Shown here: positions 14,711 through 26,471 of the stretch, piece after piece
Numbering within the stretch: the first letter of the stretch is position 1
Layout of the letters: every line of letters starts with the position of its first letter
DNA from: Oscheius tipulae
Lineage: Eukaryota > Nematoda > Chromadorea > Rhabditida > Rhabditidae
DNA length: 64,000 nucleotides
Direction of reading: 5' to 3'
Assembly (NCBI GenBank): GCA_037178975.1
Contig: JASJZH010000003.1
Span: forward strand, 2,356,001-2,420,000
The notes under the pieces: model-generated
Told to the model about the DNA's origin: nothing
What the model saw: the letters and a program-made list of their open reading frames with translations, nothing else
Database searches by the model: none
Translations under genes and position numbers: made by a program

Positions 14711-16448
14711 ATGTCTGCTTCCGCCTTCCACACCGAAAAGCACGTCGCTCTTCACACCACTCGTCAACTCACCCAACTCGGCCATGAAACTGATTCTCAT
14801 CAAGTTTCCCAACTCGACTTGTCTAGCCTTCGCAGCTGCGATGCCTTCGTTCCCGAGGTCAAGGAAGAAGTCGAGGATCCGGACTTCTATGAAGTCCCCA
14901 CTCCTGTTACTGTTCCCAAGCCACATGCTTCTCAGGCGTCTCCTCCTATGATGGGATATCCCAGACAGCCGGTCAACAAATACCACTACAGTCAGGTACC
15001 TAGACGGTTTCAATCCAATACAGTACAGGTTCAGATGCCCCATCCCTACGGTTACATGCCCCAGGGGTTCTACATGATGAATGGTGGCTCGATGTCCTTT
15101 GTCCCTCGACCCATGTCAATGTCTGGTCAGGCCTATGGTCCTCAGAGAGTCGCTCATCCTCAGGTAGTCACTAGCTACGGGATGAGGCAAGAATTGTTTT
15201 CAGATGTCCTGGTCCTATCCAATGAACTATCCTGTCTCAGCTCCTATCAACCAGGCTCGATCTGAGCTTGGAAATGACCGAATTCGACCCTCTCCGACCA
15301 ACATCACTGTCCAAGCTGGTCAAGTTGGTACTGCGGACTTGACTGAAGTTCCTTCAGTTTCTCCTGTCCAGTCTCCCTCTCAAGTTTGTAAACATCTTCA
15401 ACAGCCACTTACCTCTTCCCAGGTCTCTTCCGATTCGGAACCGGTGAAAATCATCAAAGAGGAACCACTGGATGAGTCAGAGACGGTTCAACACAGACAA
15501 TCACCAGAGCCTGAGACTGTCCCTCAAGCTCCTGTTGAGCAGAGACAGTCTCCAGTCATACCTCGACCCCTCCCTGCCTCTATTGGAAAGTCCTACGCTC
15601 CTCAATGTGTCCCTATGCCTCATCCTCAGGTAACTACCGTACAGCTCAGGCAAGAATACCAATATCAGATGCCGTGGTCTCTTCCCATGATGGGTCTTCC
15701 CTACATGCCGGCTCGGCTGCCGATGAAGAGAAAGTCTCCGATGGCCGGTCGGCTAGCCAAGATGATGCGAGAGGACGAAGAGGCCAGCTTCTTCAACAAG
15801 ATGGTGCAGGAAGCCGAAGATGAAGAGTCGGCCACCTTCATCGACACGTTCAAGTCGTTCGAAGTTCCCTCCCTGGTCGGAAAGCACAAGGTTCTGCTGT
15901 ATAAATTCACGAAGGACGGCGAAGACTACTGCTACCCGTTCACCTTGAAGCGAACTAACAAGAAGGGCGAGGTCTTCAGCTGCTCGAACTGCAAGCAGCT
16001 GCGAGAGAAAGACGTCGGCATTCTGGTCAAGAAAGGCTGCTTCCAAGCCGATCCCTCGATCGGACATGGTCCGAACTGTGTTCCGAACAAGTGGATCGAG
16101 GAGATTGCCAAGCGGATGACCTACAAAACTACCCAGAGGGTCAAGATGAACAACCAGGACATTGACTGTCGCCAGATTCACGATCAGATGTGTTCGGATG
16201 TGACTATGAATGCTTCACTGACCGAAGAGGAGAAGGCCAAGGTCTCGAGCATCATCAAGAACTTCCCGAGCAAGCTTCGCTCAATCGCCCGGGCCAGGAA
16301 GATGAGCAAGCTGAGGCAGATCGACGAGGTCGACAGGTACAATGAGATGAGAGCTCGGCAAATGATGATGATGTACCCTCATATGATGATGCCTCGTTTG
16401 ATCCCAAGACAGACGATGCCCGTCGTCAAAATCGAAGAAGACTCGTAA
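14711..16448 (+). CDS. putative nuclear protein with C-terminal zinc-binding domain and SUMO-consensus sites
   Basis: Exons 14711-15163 and 15204-16448 encode about 565 residues. The ATG lies 2 bases after a CTTCAG acceptor. The N-terminal two thirds are low-complexity, rich in Pro, Ser, Gln and Met, with repeated PHPQ/MPHP blocks. The conserved-looking C-terminal domain (residues about 375-450) has CSNCKQL, GCF and GHGPNC, a Cys/His pattern resembling FLYWCH-type zinc domains, though the last ligand would be Cys not His. A basic KLRSIARARKMSKLR follows. Three PsiKxE sites (VKEE, IKEE, VKIE) suggest sumoylation. This layout fits a transcription or chromatin regulator; the family is not recognised with certainty. 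Introns inside the repeats are ambiguous. Confidence 0.75.
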
Positions 16449-16822
16449 CTCGATAACCATACTCGTAATAGTTTTTTTGTCGTACCGATTGTAGTTTTCC
16501 GATAAAGTTTCAAAATAATTCTGACTTCGTCTTTGTCTTCCTATTTCTCCGGCATTATGCGCAACAGACCGATATCCTACTTCATCGACCTGGCCAGACA
16601 GAGTTCTTTCATCTTCAAGTACTCTCACACTGTACAATCAAGTTCGGTACTTTGCTGTATATTCCGTGCTGAACTCGAAAGTTTCTGTGAACATTTTGTC
16701 TCTGACAATGATAGTTCAATGATAGTAATGGCAGTTTCCCTTAGACTCTTATGAACGCAAAAAAAACAAGTCAAGAAACCAGTGAAAACTTCATTATAAG
16801 ACTCGTATCTCTCCCACCTCTC

Positions 16823-19371
16823 CTAGAACAGTGCCTCTTCCGGCTCCCTCAGGTAGTACATCCAGTAAAAGACATTGAAGATTGTGAAGGTTACTATAAC
16901 TTGAACTTTCTTACCCATAAAATAATGCACCCACAAGGAAAGGCATATCTCGATGTCTTGTCAATCCAGAGAGCCTTCCTCGAGTACGTGACCGCCTTGT
17001 ACATCAGATGAGCGGCACTCTTGTTCATGTAGCAGCCGATGTAACTGTCATTGCGAGTGTCACAGTCGCTTGTCATGTCAGAAACTGGAAACTGAGATAC
17101 TGTCAGTTGGGGTCAGATACCGTATGAGGGGGGTTTGCTGGGTCCGTGGCCCTGGAGTCGCTCGGCCATCTGGTTGTACTTGTTGGCCTTGCGCATGTAC
17201 GAATTGACCAGGGTGAACTCGAGGAGAACGCCAAAGATGAACAGCATGCATACTCCGTAAAAATAGTCTATCGCCTTGGCATAGCTGACCGGAGGAAGTG
17301 TGTAACGGATGCCGTTGCCCTGGAAAGTTGGCAATATGCTAGATGCTTCGCTGTTGTCTTTGAAATACGAAGCTGACACAAGGTATCGGTTATCAGAACA
17401 AGCAAAACTTGTTTTTTTTTTCTTCGACCTTCCCCCATGAAACGCTTAGACGAAAAAAGAATTTGCCGCCAGCAGGGGTCGAACCTGCGACCTTGGGCTT
17501 ATTAGACCCACGCTCTAACCGACTGAGCTATGGCGGCTGATGCGAGATCATCAGGGTAGCCTATCAATGTCAGCCAATATTTGTTCATTTTGTGACAAAC
17601 CTGGGTGGAAAGCGTCAAAAGAGTGGTGAATGAGAGTGAGACTCTTGCCGGAACAGCCCTCCGATCAATCCAAAAGCTGACCCAACTAATAGCCACAATT
17701 AGCGCCGTCGGTATATAGCTCTGAATAAAAATTTTAGACATAAAAATCCTCTTGCACCTGGACCAGGTGATAGCCGATGGCTCTTTTGAGATGAAGCTTG
17801 CCTAAAAGGCACGAGAAATCGCCTAAAACAAAACTTTGGATTCTCACAGCTTTCACGATACCAATTCTGCTCGAATTCGGAGTGATCGTATAGTGAAAAA
17901 CGCCATCACAATAGCCCGGCTCCAACGACAAGATGTGGTATTCGGGCAGTGCGATCTCCGGATTGTATCGGATCGGCTCCGTGGGGAACCACGTTGCATT
18001 TACTTCATCCTTCACGTGCGCATCTGAAGTTCAGATTTTGACATTCCAAAAATGGACTTCGGGGTCTCCGGGGAGCCGTCTTTTAAAGAGCTCTCTGCGC
18101 TCAAGACTGACAGCAATGATCTAGTTGAAAGTTGGGAGAAGGTCAAGGGGGTCAGAGAAGAGTTTGAACAATAAGAAGACAAGAAGGGAGTTCTCTAAGT
18201 GAATCCAAAACTAATAGAGCTACTAACAGAATATAAACTACTTTTGAGCATCTCACAAGGAAATCCACCTTACCCGGATTACTCGAGTAAGGTGCCATTT
18301 GATAGGCCTAGGGATAAGGATTTCGGATAATACTTACTCATTCCAGCCTTGTCAATCTGCTCATTTTAGCCCTATCGTCAACTGCCACCTCATAAGCGAA
18401 AGAGGTTCCAAAAGAACTACAAACTTGGTTTGCCATCTAATTAGTTGTCAATTACAAAAGTTTGCTTGTTTCTGACCATGAACGAGCAGAGACAAGTACA
18501 GACAACATAGCCTATCAGTCAGATTTGCGAGACTATTTATCCGATCATAATCTCAACTGAGGAGATAGATCTTTCGCCAGAGCCTCATGTCCAACACAGT
18601 GCGACTGTTTGGTTGATGTATAATGGTCAGGGAGCGATGCTGATCAGGTTTGACCCTCTCTAGTCTTTCATCTCCACTTACACTCCCCCATACTCCAACT
18701 CACAGCTGATAATCTTGACCAGGCAGGTCTGTCTGTCCAGAGGGTAGTTCTGCAGAGCCAGGTGACAGGCTAAATCTCTATCAATTGACAAAAAGTGAGA
18801 GAGATACCGAGGTTGAGAGTGACACGAGTTCCATAGCTGATGAGTCCGTCTTGTGCTACAAACAAGTTGAAATTGTGGACGGTGACCTCGTGGAAGTAGG
18901 CGGTTCTGGCGTTCGCGAAGTACAGATCGGGTAGCCATCTTTTTTTTTTACAAATAGTTTAGGTTTTCGAATTGACTCACATCTTATCCAGAACCTTCTT
19001 GTCATTGATGAGAACATGTCCTGTCTCGTTGTGTCTCAATCTCTCGTCCCGCCACGACAGGTATAGGTACATGTCCATATCGAAGGTCTAAATTCTTATC
19101 TCCCTCATGTCAGTTCAACGCGTACCATCTCAGTGCTTCGAAAGTTGCCTATGCTCTCGACATAAAAGCCAACAGCCACGTCGATAGGCCTGTCTCCCTC
19201 ATTTCGGGGACGCGATTTCCGAGCCAGGTGGCGGTAGATCGGATGGCCGTCGAACGAGGCGAAAACATTGCTGGAAACACAGAAACTTGAGACGGCTGTT
19301 TTGTCTATACTCTCGAGGCAGGGAAAGAACTCGCGGTCAGCAAATTTGTGTGGGTAATCTGTATGTATCAT
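16823..19371 (-). CDS. glutamate/glycine-receptor-type anion channel subunit
   Basis: A pentameric Cys-loop channel subunit on the minus strand with about ten exons. The extracellular domain shows WRDERL, then [20 protein letters not shown] and YGTRVTLN. The Cys loop is [15 protein letters not shown], with the usual 13 residues between cysteines. A second cysteine pair (PGYCDG and GDFSCLLGK) is typical of glutamate-gated and glycine receptors. M1-M2 read [20 protein letters not shown] with the anion-selective PAR motif, then LTLSTQ; M3 follows [13 protein letters not shown]. The last exon (about 16840) ends [10 protein letters not shown]. The 5' end is unsettled: an open block reaches 19371 and another exon-like block (about 19890-19983, with donor GTACGT) may be the N-terminus. 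Ligand unknown; Glu, Gly, ACh or amines are all possible in nematodes. Confidence 0.85.
17464..17537 (-). tRNA. tRNA-Ile(AAT), second identical copy
   Basis: Same sequence and fold as the copy at 127-200. It lies between the M1-M2 exon (donor GTTTGT near 17605) and the M3 exon of the anion-channel gene, on the same strand as that gene, so it is an intronic tRNA gene. Confidence 0.95.
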
Positions 19372-21848
19372 ATGATTTGTGTCAAAAAAAAGATGGTCAC
19401 TACCGTTACCCGTTTGCTTCAGTTATCCACACAAACATTCAATACTCAGCCAAGTTGTCTGTCTCACTTTGGCTTGAACGTAGGCCCCGTCACGAAACAA
19501 ACGGGTTACGGTAGTGTCCTCAACATCTTCATCCAGTCAGCCAGATGAACACGCAGTCCTTTAATTTAGTTTGTTGCGGGACCTATTGAAACCTATGGCC
19601 GTTGAATAGTCAGCCAAGTTGAACAAGTTTGCCTCTACCCATTCAATTGGTTTTGAAATATTTGGTGAGTATTCATTCAAGAGTCTCACAACAAGCTGTA
19701 CAAACTACAGTAAGAAAGACGATATTTTAAGTTTATCCCCACTTAGTGACTTCCAATCTCATTACCCAGATATTTTTGAGGCCGAGATTCAATATGGGCT
19801 GTTTTGATGCGCCTCATGGCCAAAAATGATTGAGTTAATCTCGTATGATAAATAAACATTTTATTCGAACGGGCTAGCAGACGTACGTTCATCTTCCACT
19901 CTTTCAGACGTTCATCTTTCATCGTTCCCTCGAGAACTCCCACCAGTTTTTTGCCGCGGTGTTCTGTCTTGGCGTAGCTCAAAAAATCTGAGGAAAGTCC
20001 CTCGGGGTTGCTAGATAAGAGGAGACTTTAATAAAGGTTACGATGCTGCCGAAAACAGGGTCACTCCTGGAGGAGAAATAAACTGGACCAAAGCTCAAAA
20101 AGTGTCGGATTCGAACTAACACAATTTTTATTTTCGAACCACACCTTGGAGTCGCGAGGGTGAAATTTCAAACATTAATATGCCCATTGCCCAGTTGGTT
20201 ACAAACTTTTCGGGATACGACAATGTTTGGACGTCATTTAGTTTAGAAGTGTCTTTAACAGTTAGTGAACTGTATCAATCCTATCAGGTGTCGAAACAGT
20301 TTCGGAACAGGGACGAAACTGAACAAGTTCGAAGTGTAGAAAAGTGAATCTGGCTATCTCTTACCGAGTGCTACTCATTATGTCTTATTTCTCGTGGAGT
20401 GCCCCCTCCAAATTGGTATTCCTTCCCTAGGCCATTAGAGAGACAAAAAGTATCATTCCCCACTTCCTAGTCCAGGCCCTGGGTCATTAGTGGGATCAAA
20501 TAGCTTTGATGCATTGTGTCTTTCTATACCAGATGCTGACGGCAGCTTCGTAGCTCTTTTGGCCTTGGCTTAGAATTGATCACAGGCGGCTGCACCGCTT
20601 CCCTAGTAGCAGTAGCTGGCTTTTCCCCTTGTCAGCGTTTTTGGCTATTAGTGTTGACATGTAGTTGGGCGGACACCATGACAGACAGACGAACAGATAG
20701 ACGGACGGACATCATTGCGCTTTAGTAAGGGAAGATAGTGCTCTGGATCTGGTCTCCAGAAAACAGGATCTGACCTTCGACAAGATTCATTAGAAGATGT
20801 CTTCTACCGATTCCCACCCTTATTATCTGGTCGGAAGTCTACCCACTTATCGTGTCAACAAGAGCCTTTATTGGATCAAATGCTTGAAGATACGTACCTG
20901 ACTAGAGTTTCGAGAAATATTAGGAATAGAAAATTTGAATGGACGAACATCTCTCCCGGTCTGTGAGGGAGGAGAGGCGGAGTCTTAGGGGAGAGCCGGC
21001 ACCAAGGGTTCGGAGGGAAGAGATCAAAATTCGGCTGCTGACCACTGACCAAGGGCCTATTCAGACTACTCTCTTCTCCTGTCTCTCTTATTGAAATTGT
21101 GCAGAAGCCAGTCTCTGCTTGACATTCCAGACTTGGTTCATGCTTTCTCACACAGTATGGAAATGGGTGTCGGACAGTTTATACTCTACCAGCGGTCTAC
21201 TCTTGACTCAGCATTGACAGCAGGTGGCTGCGCCACTTCTCCAATGGTCTAAGTTCCAAAGTTCCTCCAAAAAATTGACTTGTCAATTCTTGACATGCAA
21301 TGACTTGCCAGCTTTACGGACGAACACCATTTCACTTTAGTAGTAGAGAGACTATCCAACCTCTAGTCCTCACCACCGGTCTCTAAAATCAGATGTCATG
21401 CAGAGAGACTGGCTTCTGCACAAGTTCAATAAGAGAGATAGGGGAAGGGAGAGGTCTGAAGGCAGTGACTGAGCCAGTTCGATCCTCTAGTACTGCAGAA
21501 TCTAAAAAAAAACATAGACCCTTGGTTAGGAGCTGAATTTTGATTTTGCCCCTGCGAACCCTTGGTGCCAACCCTGAAACTTCCCCCTTATGAAAGTGGT
21601 TTTCGGACAGTCTGTCCCGATTTGCTCCCTCATTCCTCTTCTCCGACCCAGAACCAATTCAGTTCCCAGGTAGACAAAGCTTTGTTCTAGAGAGCTTCTT
21701 CTCGTCCAGCCAGTCTAATGAAAAACGTCACCTTCTCCGTTTCATGTAGCAGCCACTTCATCGTTTTCCTTCGGCGGAGATGCCCAGTCAGAGACAATTT
21801 CTCGGCATAAATACTGCGTCAACGGCAAAATTAATTACAGTCTATCAC
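19372..21848. other. intergenic region with decayed repeats
   Basis: Apart from a possible first exon of the channel gene near 19890-19983 there is no recognisable gene. The right half (20575-21585) contains direct and inverted repeat copies, listed separately. A microsatellite-like run of GACGGACG/GACAGACA words lies near 20680-20710. Confidence 0.5.
20575..21585. repeat. cluster of decayed direct and inverted repeats, probable transposon remnants
   Basis: A block near 20995-21120 (including CACCAAGGGTTCG and TGTGCAGAAGCCAGTCTCT) recurs inverted at about 21400-21580 with mismatches. A second type (GGCTGC-CC, TTGACATG, ACGGACGAACA, CACTTTAGTA words) recurs in direct orientation at about 20590-20740 and 21220-21345. 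The layout resembles nested MITE-like elements. No transposase frame is visible. Confidence 0.5.
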
Positions 21849-24324
21849 ATGATGTGGCCTCGTCTCTTCGTCTTCTTCTTCCTCCTCGGAGCTGCTGTGA
21901 CTGCCAGGAGCATTATCGAGGATGAAGACACCAGTGATCCTGCGTCGACTGATGTCTCCTTTGACGACAAATATAGTACAGATTCAGAAGAAGAGAGGTT
22001 AACAGATGGACCAAGTAAGAATCTTCTAAGCTTTACAGTACCCGTGTTCAGCTACCACTGAGGGCCCGGACTTTCATAGGAGCGTTTATAGTGTTCCACG
22101 TGAGTTCAGCTCTTGCCTATGTCTCCATAAAACAAGAAGGTTGAAAGTATTTTCCGATTGACTGTCTCTGTTTCAGCCGAAAAGTCAAGACATAGGAACT
22201 GATCTTGTGCCTTTTGTCTTGGTTGCAATGGACTGTAACTTTGCAGAAGCTACGGACGTGGCCGAAACAGTTACCCCTACTGTTGCCCCACAAGAGAAAC
22301 CAAAGGCTGCAACTAAAGTAGCCACAGCCTCTGGATTGGAGGAGCATGATGACCTTACTGACGGAACCACAGAGACATCGATTGGGACGTCTGATCCAAA
22401 CAAGTTTTTGGGAGTATCCTTCAGTAGAGTTAAACTTGTATCGTAATCAGTTTTACTGTTCTAGCCTTGCCTGAAACCACTGAAGAGACTGAGGCCCGTG
22501 AGAAGCGCCTAGTACCATCTTCTTCTGCTCCCACAGGTTGGTTACAGTACCCATTGTTGGTTGATTTGAACTTGTACCAGGGGATGGGAAGATTAAACCG
22601 TACCAGGTCAAGGGATAGGAACTAATCTTGTGTCTTTTGTTGTGATTACAGTGTACAGTAACTTGTAGAAGCTACCGACGAAGATACCACTACTGTTACC
22701 CCACAAGAAAAGGCAGAGACTACAGTTGCTTCTTGTGAGTCCAGACATGCTCCAAGGCAAATGATGTTTCAGCAACTGAAGAAAATGTTGACGAATCGAC
22801 CCATTCTTCGGAGAAAAAGGAGGAATCAGGTTGGTTACAATATCCATTCATGGTTAATTAGAACTCGTGCCATAATGACAAGAACGAGAACTGAACTTAC
22901 ATCGGTTGTCGGGTTACAGTGAAACATAACTTGTAGAAACTACCAGCCGGCCCGATGATACCACACCTGTTACATCAGGACAGAAGACACTTGAAGAGGA
23001 AAACGAGTCTACTCCAGTAAACACAGCTACTTCTGTCAAAAATGAAGAAACTACCCCAGTGAGTACCCCATCTCCTCGTTCAGTCAAGGCTCAGGAAGGA
23101 ACAACACCCTCTCTAAGTAGATTCAATTGTGGGGACCTAGAGAGCTTGGTTTTCAGGCTCGGCTGTTCCTATTTTAAAAGAAGAAACCACTCCAGCTAAT
23201 GCCACTTCTAATGCTAGAGAAACCAAGGCTCAAGAAACCACCGCTGCTCCTATACCACCTACTGTTAGTGAAACCAAGGTTCAAGAAGAAGTAACAGCCA
23301 GTAGGATTGAAATTTCATGATCCATAGGTTCGGCTTTTCAGGCTCAGCTGCTCCAGCCAAGGCAGAAGAAACCACTCCTGCCAGTACCACTACAACTTCT
23401 TTTTCTTTTCCAGGTTCAGCTGAACATATGATGGAGATTCCAGTGCTCCTGACCTGCTCCTGCTCCAGTAACAACAAATGCGAGTGTCAGGTCAAAACTG
23501 CTTCTGTTACTACCCCTACTACTCCACTTCCGGTCAAGAGCCAGGAAGAAAAGATCACTAACGGTAGGGTCCCTTGTGAGGTTCTAGAAATACATGTTTT
23601 CAGGCACAGATGTTCCTGTCAAGGTTCAGGAAACCACAGTTGCTCCCTCTGTCTTCTCTTCTGGGACAACAGTAGTGGAACCTACTATTAATGAAACAAA
23701 GATTGAGGAAAAAGCGACCAGTGAGAGTAGGTTTGAAGTTTATTCATCTAGAGAGTCTGATTTTCAGATTCAACTGTGCCGGTCAAGGTAGAAGAAACCA
23801 CTCCAATTGCTACCACTCCTACTCCAATCAAAGTCAAGGTCCAGGATGAAACCTCTCCAAGTAGTGTTTCTTTTACAGCCTCCGTTTTTGCTTATACCAA
23901 GGCTCAAGAAACCACTGCTCCTCCTACACCACCCACTGTTCGTGAAACCAAGGTTCAGGAAGAAACAACCTCTTCGATTGGTATTCAGTTTGAGAACCCA
24001 GAAATACCGGTTTTCAGCCTCAGTTGCTTCTGTCAAAGCAGAAGACTCCTCTCCATCCAGTACTTCGCCTACATCTTCTCCAGTCAAGGCCCAGCAAGTA
24101 ACCTCTCCTAGTAGGTTTCCTCTCGGATCGACAAGCTTTAGTTTTCAGCCCCGGCTGCTTCATCCAAGGCAGAAGAAACCACTACTATAGTGCATACTAC
24201 CAGTATGCCACCAACTAACCGAGCAGCGAGACTCGCTACGACAATCTCGTCTGCTGAAAGCACTACAGAGGATTACGACAACGATATAGAAACTACAACG
24301 AAGCCCGATGACAATACTATGTAG
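21849..24324 (+). CDS. secreted Ser/Thr/Glu/Pro-rich protein made of tandem phase-1 exons
   Basis: Begins with MMWPRLFVFFFLLGAAVTA, a clear signal peptide, then an acidic stretch. The first exon ends at 22014 and the second starts at 22247; about a dozen short exons follow to a stop at 24322-24324. Every intron I could place is in phase 1, so exons can be added or lost without breaking frame. Repeated units contain P(V/A)K(V/A)EETTP, KAQETTAAP, PPTV and ETKVQEE. The composition suggests an O-glycosylated, extended, mucin-like extracellular protein such as a surface coat or cuticle component, but no folded domain is seen. A Cys-rich insert (TCSCSSNNKCECQ, near 23450-23490) interrupts the pattern. 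There are two in-frame ATGs at the start. Family not recognised. Confidence 0.75.
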
Positions 24325-25316
24325 CTCACTGCTTAGAAAAGGTCGATACTGTTGCGTACAAATGAACATTGTAGCTTGTAAAACGGTTATAAAGTATTAC
24401 TGGAAACTTCATTCCCTCGTTGTTTGGGGACAGTTCATTGGTCTCCTTCCGTAATCATGCTTCTTCAGAAACAGATAGTTACGCATTTTTAAAACGGATC
24501 AGATGAACAAAATAGCTGAAATCAAAAATGCTGTGACTCTTTGTTTGTCTCATTCATTCTATCTGTCAAAAAGGAAAACATTTGACACAGCCTTTGCATA
24601 TTTATCGTCAGTGGCTACGACTCTTCCAGCGACAATAAAGGGCCTCTTCTGAATCGACTAACGATCTTCAAACTCTCTTACAGGTATGCTTCTACCAAAT
24701 GGGGCCTACTGGAAGATGTTGCGGAGATATGTACTGCCTGAGGTCGATGATTGAGACGTCCATGACAGAATTGGTTCCTGTGATCCGCTCTCAAAAACAG
24801 CTACAAATTCTATTATCTTCTACTAACACCAGTAGCTTACGCTCCTGGCAGAGCGATCCAGAGCTCATTTGCATTTTTAACTGTTTAGCTCTCTTCTAAC
24901 TCGCCTTGTTACCTCTAAACTGGGATACCACTTGACAAAAATGTCCACACGCTTTGCCAAGGATCATGTTGACATCCTTGGCAAAGCGTGTGGAGTTGAC
25001 ATGTGCAACAGACGCCTCTTGCAAATTGTAAAGGTAGAATCTATTCTTCATTAGGCTTTTGAAAAACCCGGTTTTTTTTAAACTGCTGTTAAAAGGTTTT
25101 GAAACTCTTTCGGAATCTACTAGTCGTTTCAGAAAAACATTTATCTTATGTTCCTAGAGAGACAGAGACGGATATTCGGCTCACTTGCGGCATTAGCAGT
25201 CCAAAGACGTACACCTCCTCCTTGTCAAATGTTTCATGTTTCGACAGTCTCCGAGAAACTAGTCACTGAAAACTGCGTATAAATATTAGAACCAAATCAT
25301 TAGACGCAGTACAGTC
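24325..25316. other. intergenic, contains a perfect hairpin
   Basis: No protein gene is seen in this kilobase. It holds the hairpin at 24945-24993 and, at its right end, the likely promoter of the fifth TTL gene with a TATAAAT-like sequence about 40 bases before the start codon. Confidence 0.5.
24945..24993. repeat. perfect 20-bp inverted repeat with 9-nt loop
   Basis: The left arm (24945-24964) starts CCACACGCTTTGCC and the right arm (24974-24993) is its exact reverse complement. The loop is CATGTTGAC. The word TTGACA also occurs just left of the stem, across the loop and just right of the stem. It is not followed by a T-run and lies between genes. Confidence 0.9.
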
Positions 25317-25969
25317 ATGCTGGTACGCCTGATATTCGCCCTGTCTCTTCTCGGGATAGTTTCGACTCTAACACAATACGTTCATGTAAGTAATGTCAGT
25401 CCCTCTAACCTAGAGTTCAGTTCAAAGGCCAGCTATTTTGTCGTGGAAAGCCGGTATCGCACGCGACCATCCGGCTGATGGAGGAGGATTGGAGTGAGTT
25501 CTCTTCCGTACCATCCAGTCTCTTTTCAGTTGACAAAAACGACCTTCTCGCCACCGTCAAGTCCGATTCCAACGGCAGATTCAAAATCACGGGCCATGAG
25601 TACGAAGTCTTCTCGATTACCCCTTATCTGGACATTGACCATATCTGCAATGTGGGCCCGCAACACTGTGAGGGAGCCGAGGGAAAAACTGTGGTCAAAC
25701 TGGATTTTGCAAGAGTAGTATTTGATGGGCCGGACGGGGTTTCGGTAGAAGAACATCGTTTGGATCTGGAAAAGCTACCGGTCGTATTTGAACACTGTAT
25801 GAAGGAGGTAGGTATCAGGAGTGGGCGGAAGTACTGTATGCCCAAAAGTCGAAAGTGGCGATTTAGGCAACACCTTGTAACCATAGACAGTCATTTCCAA
25901 AAACAGTTGCTTTTCGGCGCCTATTATTATGCTCAAATGCCGCACTTTAGACTATTGGGTAAACGGTAG
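25317..25969 (+). CDS. transthyretin-like secreted protein 5
   Basis: Exons 25317-25385, 25421-25493 and 25530 onward. The first two have the same lengths (69, 73) as TTL genes 3 and 4 about 13 kb away. A signal peptide (MLVRLIFALSLLGIVSTLT) precedes FKGQLFCRGKPVSHATIRL. The core shows GRFKITGHEYEVFSITPYL and a DIDHIC cysteine. The third exon runs further than in the relatives; a donor GTGAGG at 25669 or GTAGGT near 25808 may end it, so the C-terminus given (stop 25967-25969) is provisional. Confidence 0.85.
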
Positions 25970-26148
25970 AAGTTGTGAAGCTGTGTTACCGAAGAAAATT
26001 CAAGAGTTTAGGCTCGTCCGATCTCGAAAAACGCCGCTACCGAACTGACTTCAACAACAATTCCAAACCATGAGCAGACAACAACTTCAGGTATGTTTAG
26101 ATACCTCGGCTTACTTCTTTAGTTACAGGAACCACTCGTGGTCGTAGA

Positions 26149-26415
26149 ATGATACCGCATCTTCTCTCTTCATGGAGTGAATCACATGAGATGTTAGCTT
26201 TGGCGAATTGGGGCTTGGAATCCAGTGTTTCCGACAGCGGAAAAACGCTCGAATCATTGCAAGATTGGGAAGAAGATGATCGAGTATCTGAAGCAGATGC
26301 AGTGACCAAGCAAAAGTCTCAAGACGAGCCCAAACCATTGGAAGAAGATCTGGAACAATCTACTCCTCAGCCGAAGAATGCATCACTTCCTCAAAAGAGC
26401 GTTGAAAAAGAGTAG
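26149..26415 (+). CDS. hypothetical acidic small protein
   Basis: An 88-codon frame with Glu/Asp/Ser-rich composition (DWEEDDRVSEAD, KPLEEDLEQS) and no hydrophobic segment. The frame is open upstream to an acceptor at about 26128, and a short ATG-containing block with a GTATGT donor lies at about 26071-26091, but the two do not join in phase. The start is therefore uncertain. No family is recognised. Confidence 0.45.
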   Translation: MIPHLLSSWSESHEMLALANWGLESSVSDSGKTLESLQDWEEDDRVSEADAVTKQKSQDEPKPLEEDLEQSTPQPKNASLPQKSVEKE

Positions 26416-26471
26416 GAGAAGTTATCTGACCCAATAACTGATTTCTCTTCGTCAAAACGAACTAAAAAGAT

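Noticed and set aside
15753..16181. 142-codon minus-strand frame
   Set aside because: Antisense to the conserved C-terminal domain of the 14711-16448 gene; no splice or start support.
24945..24993. Hairpin as a bacterial-type terminator
   Set aside because: No T-run follows and the genome is eukaryotic.
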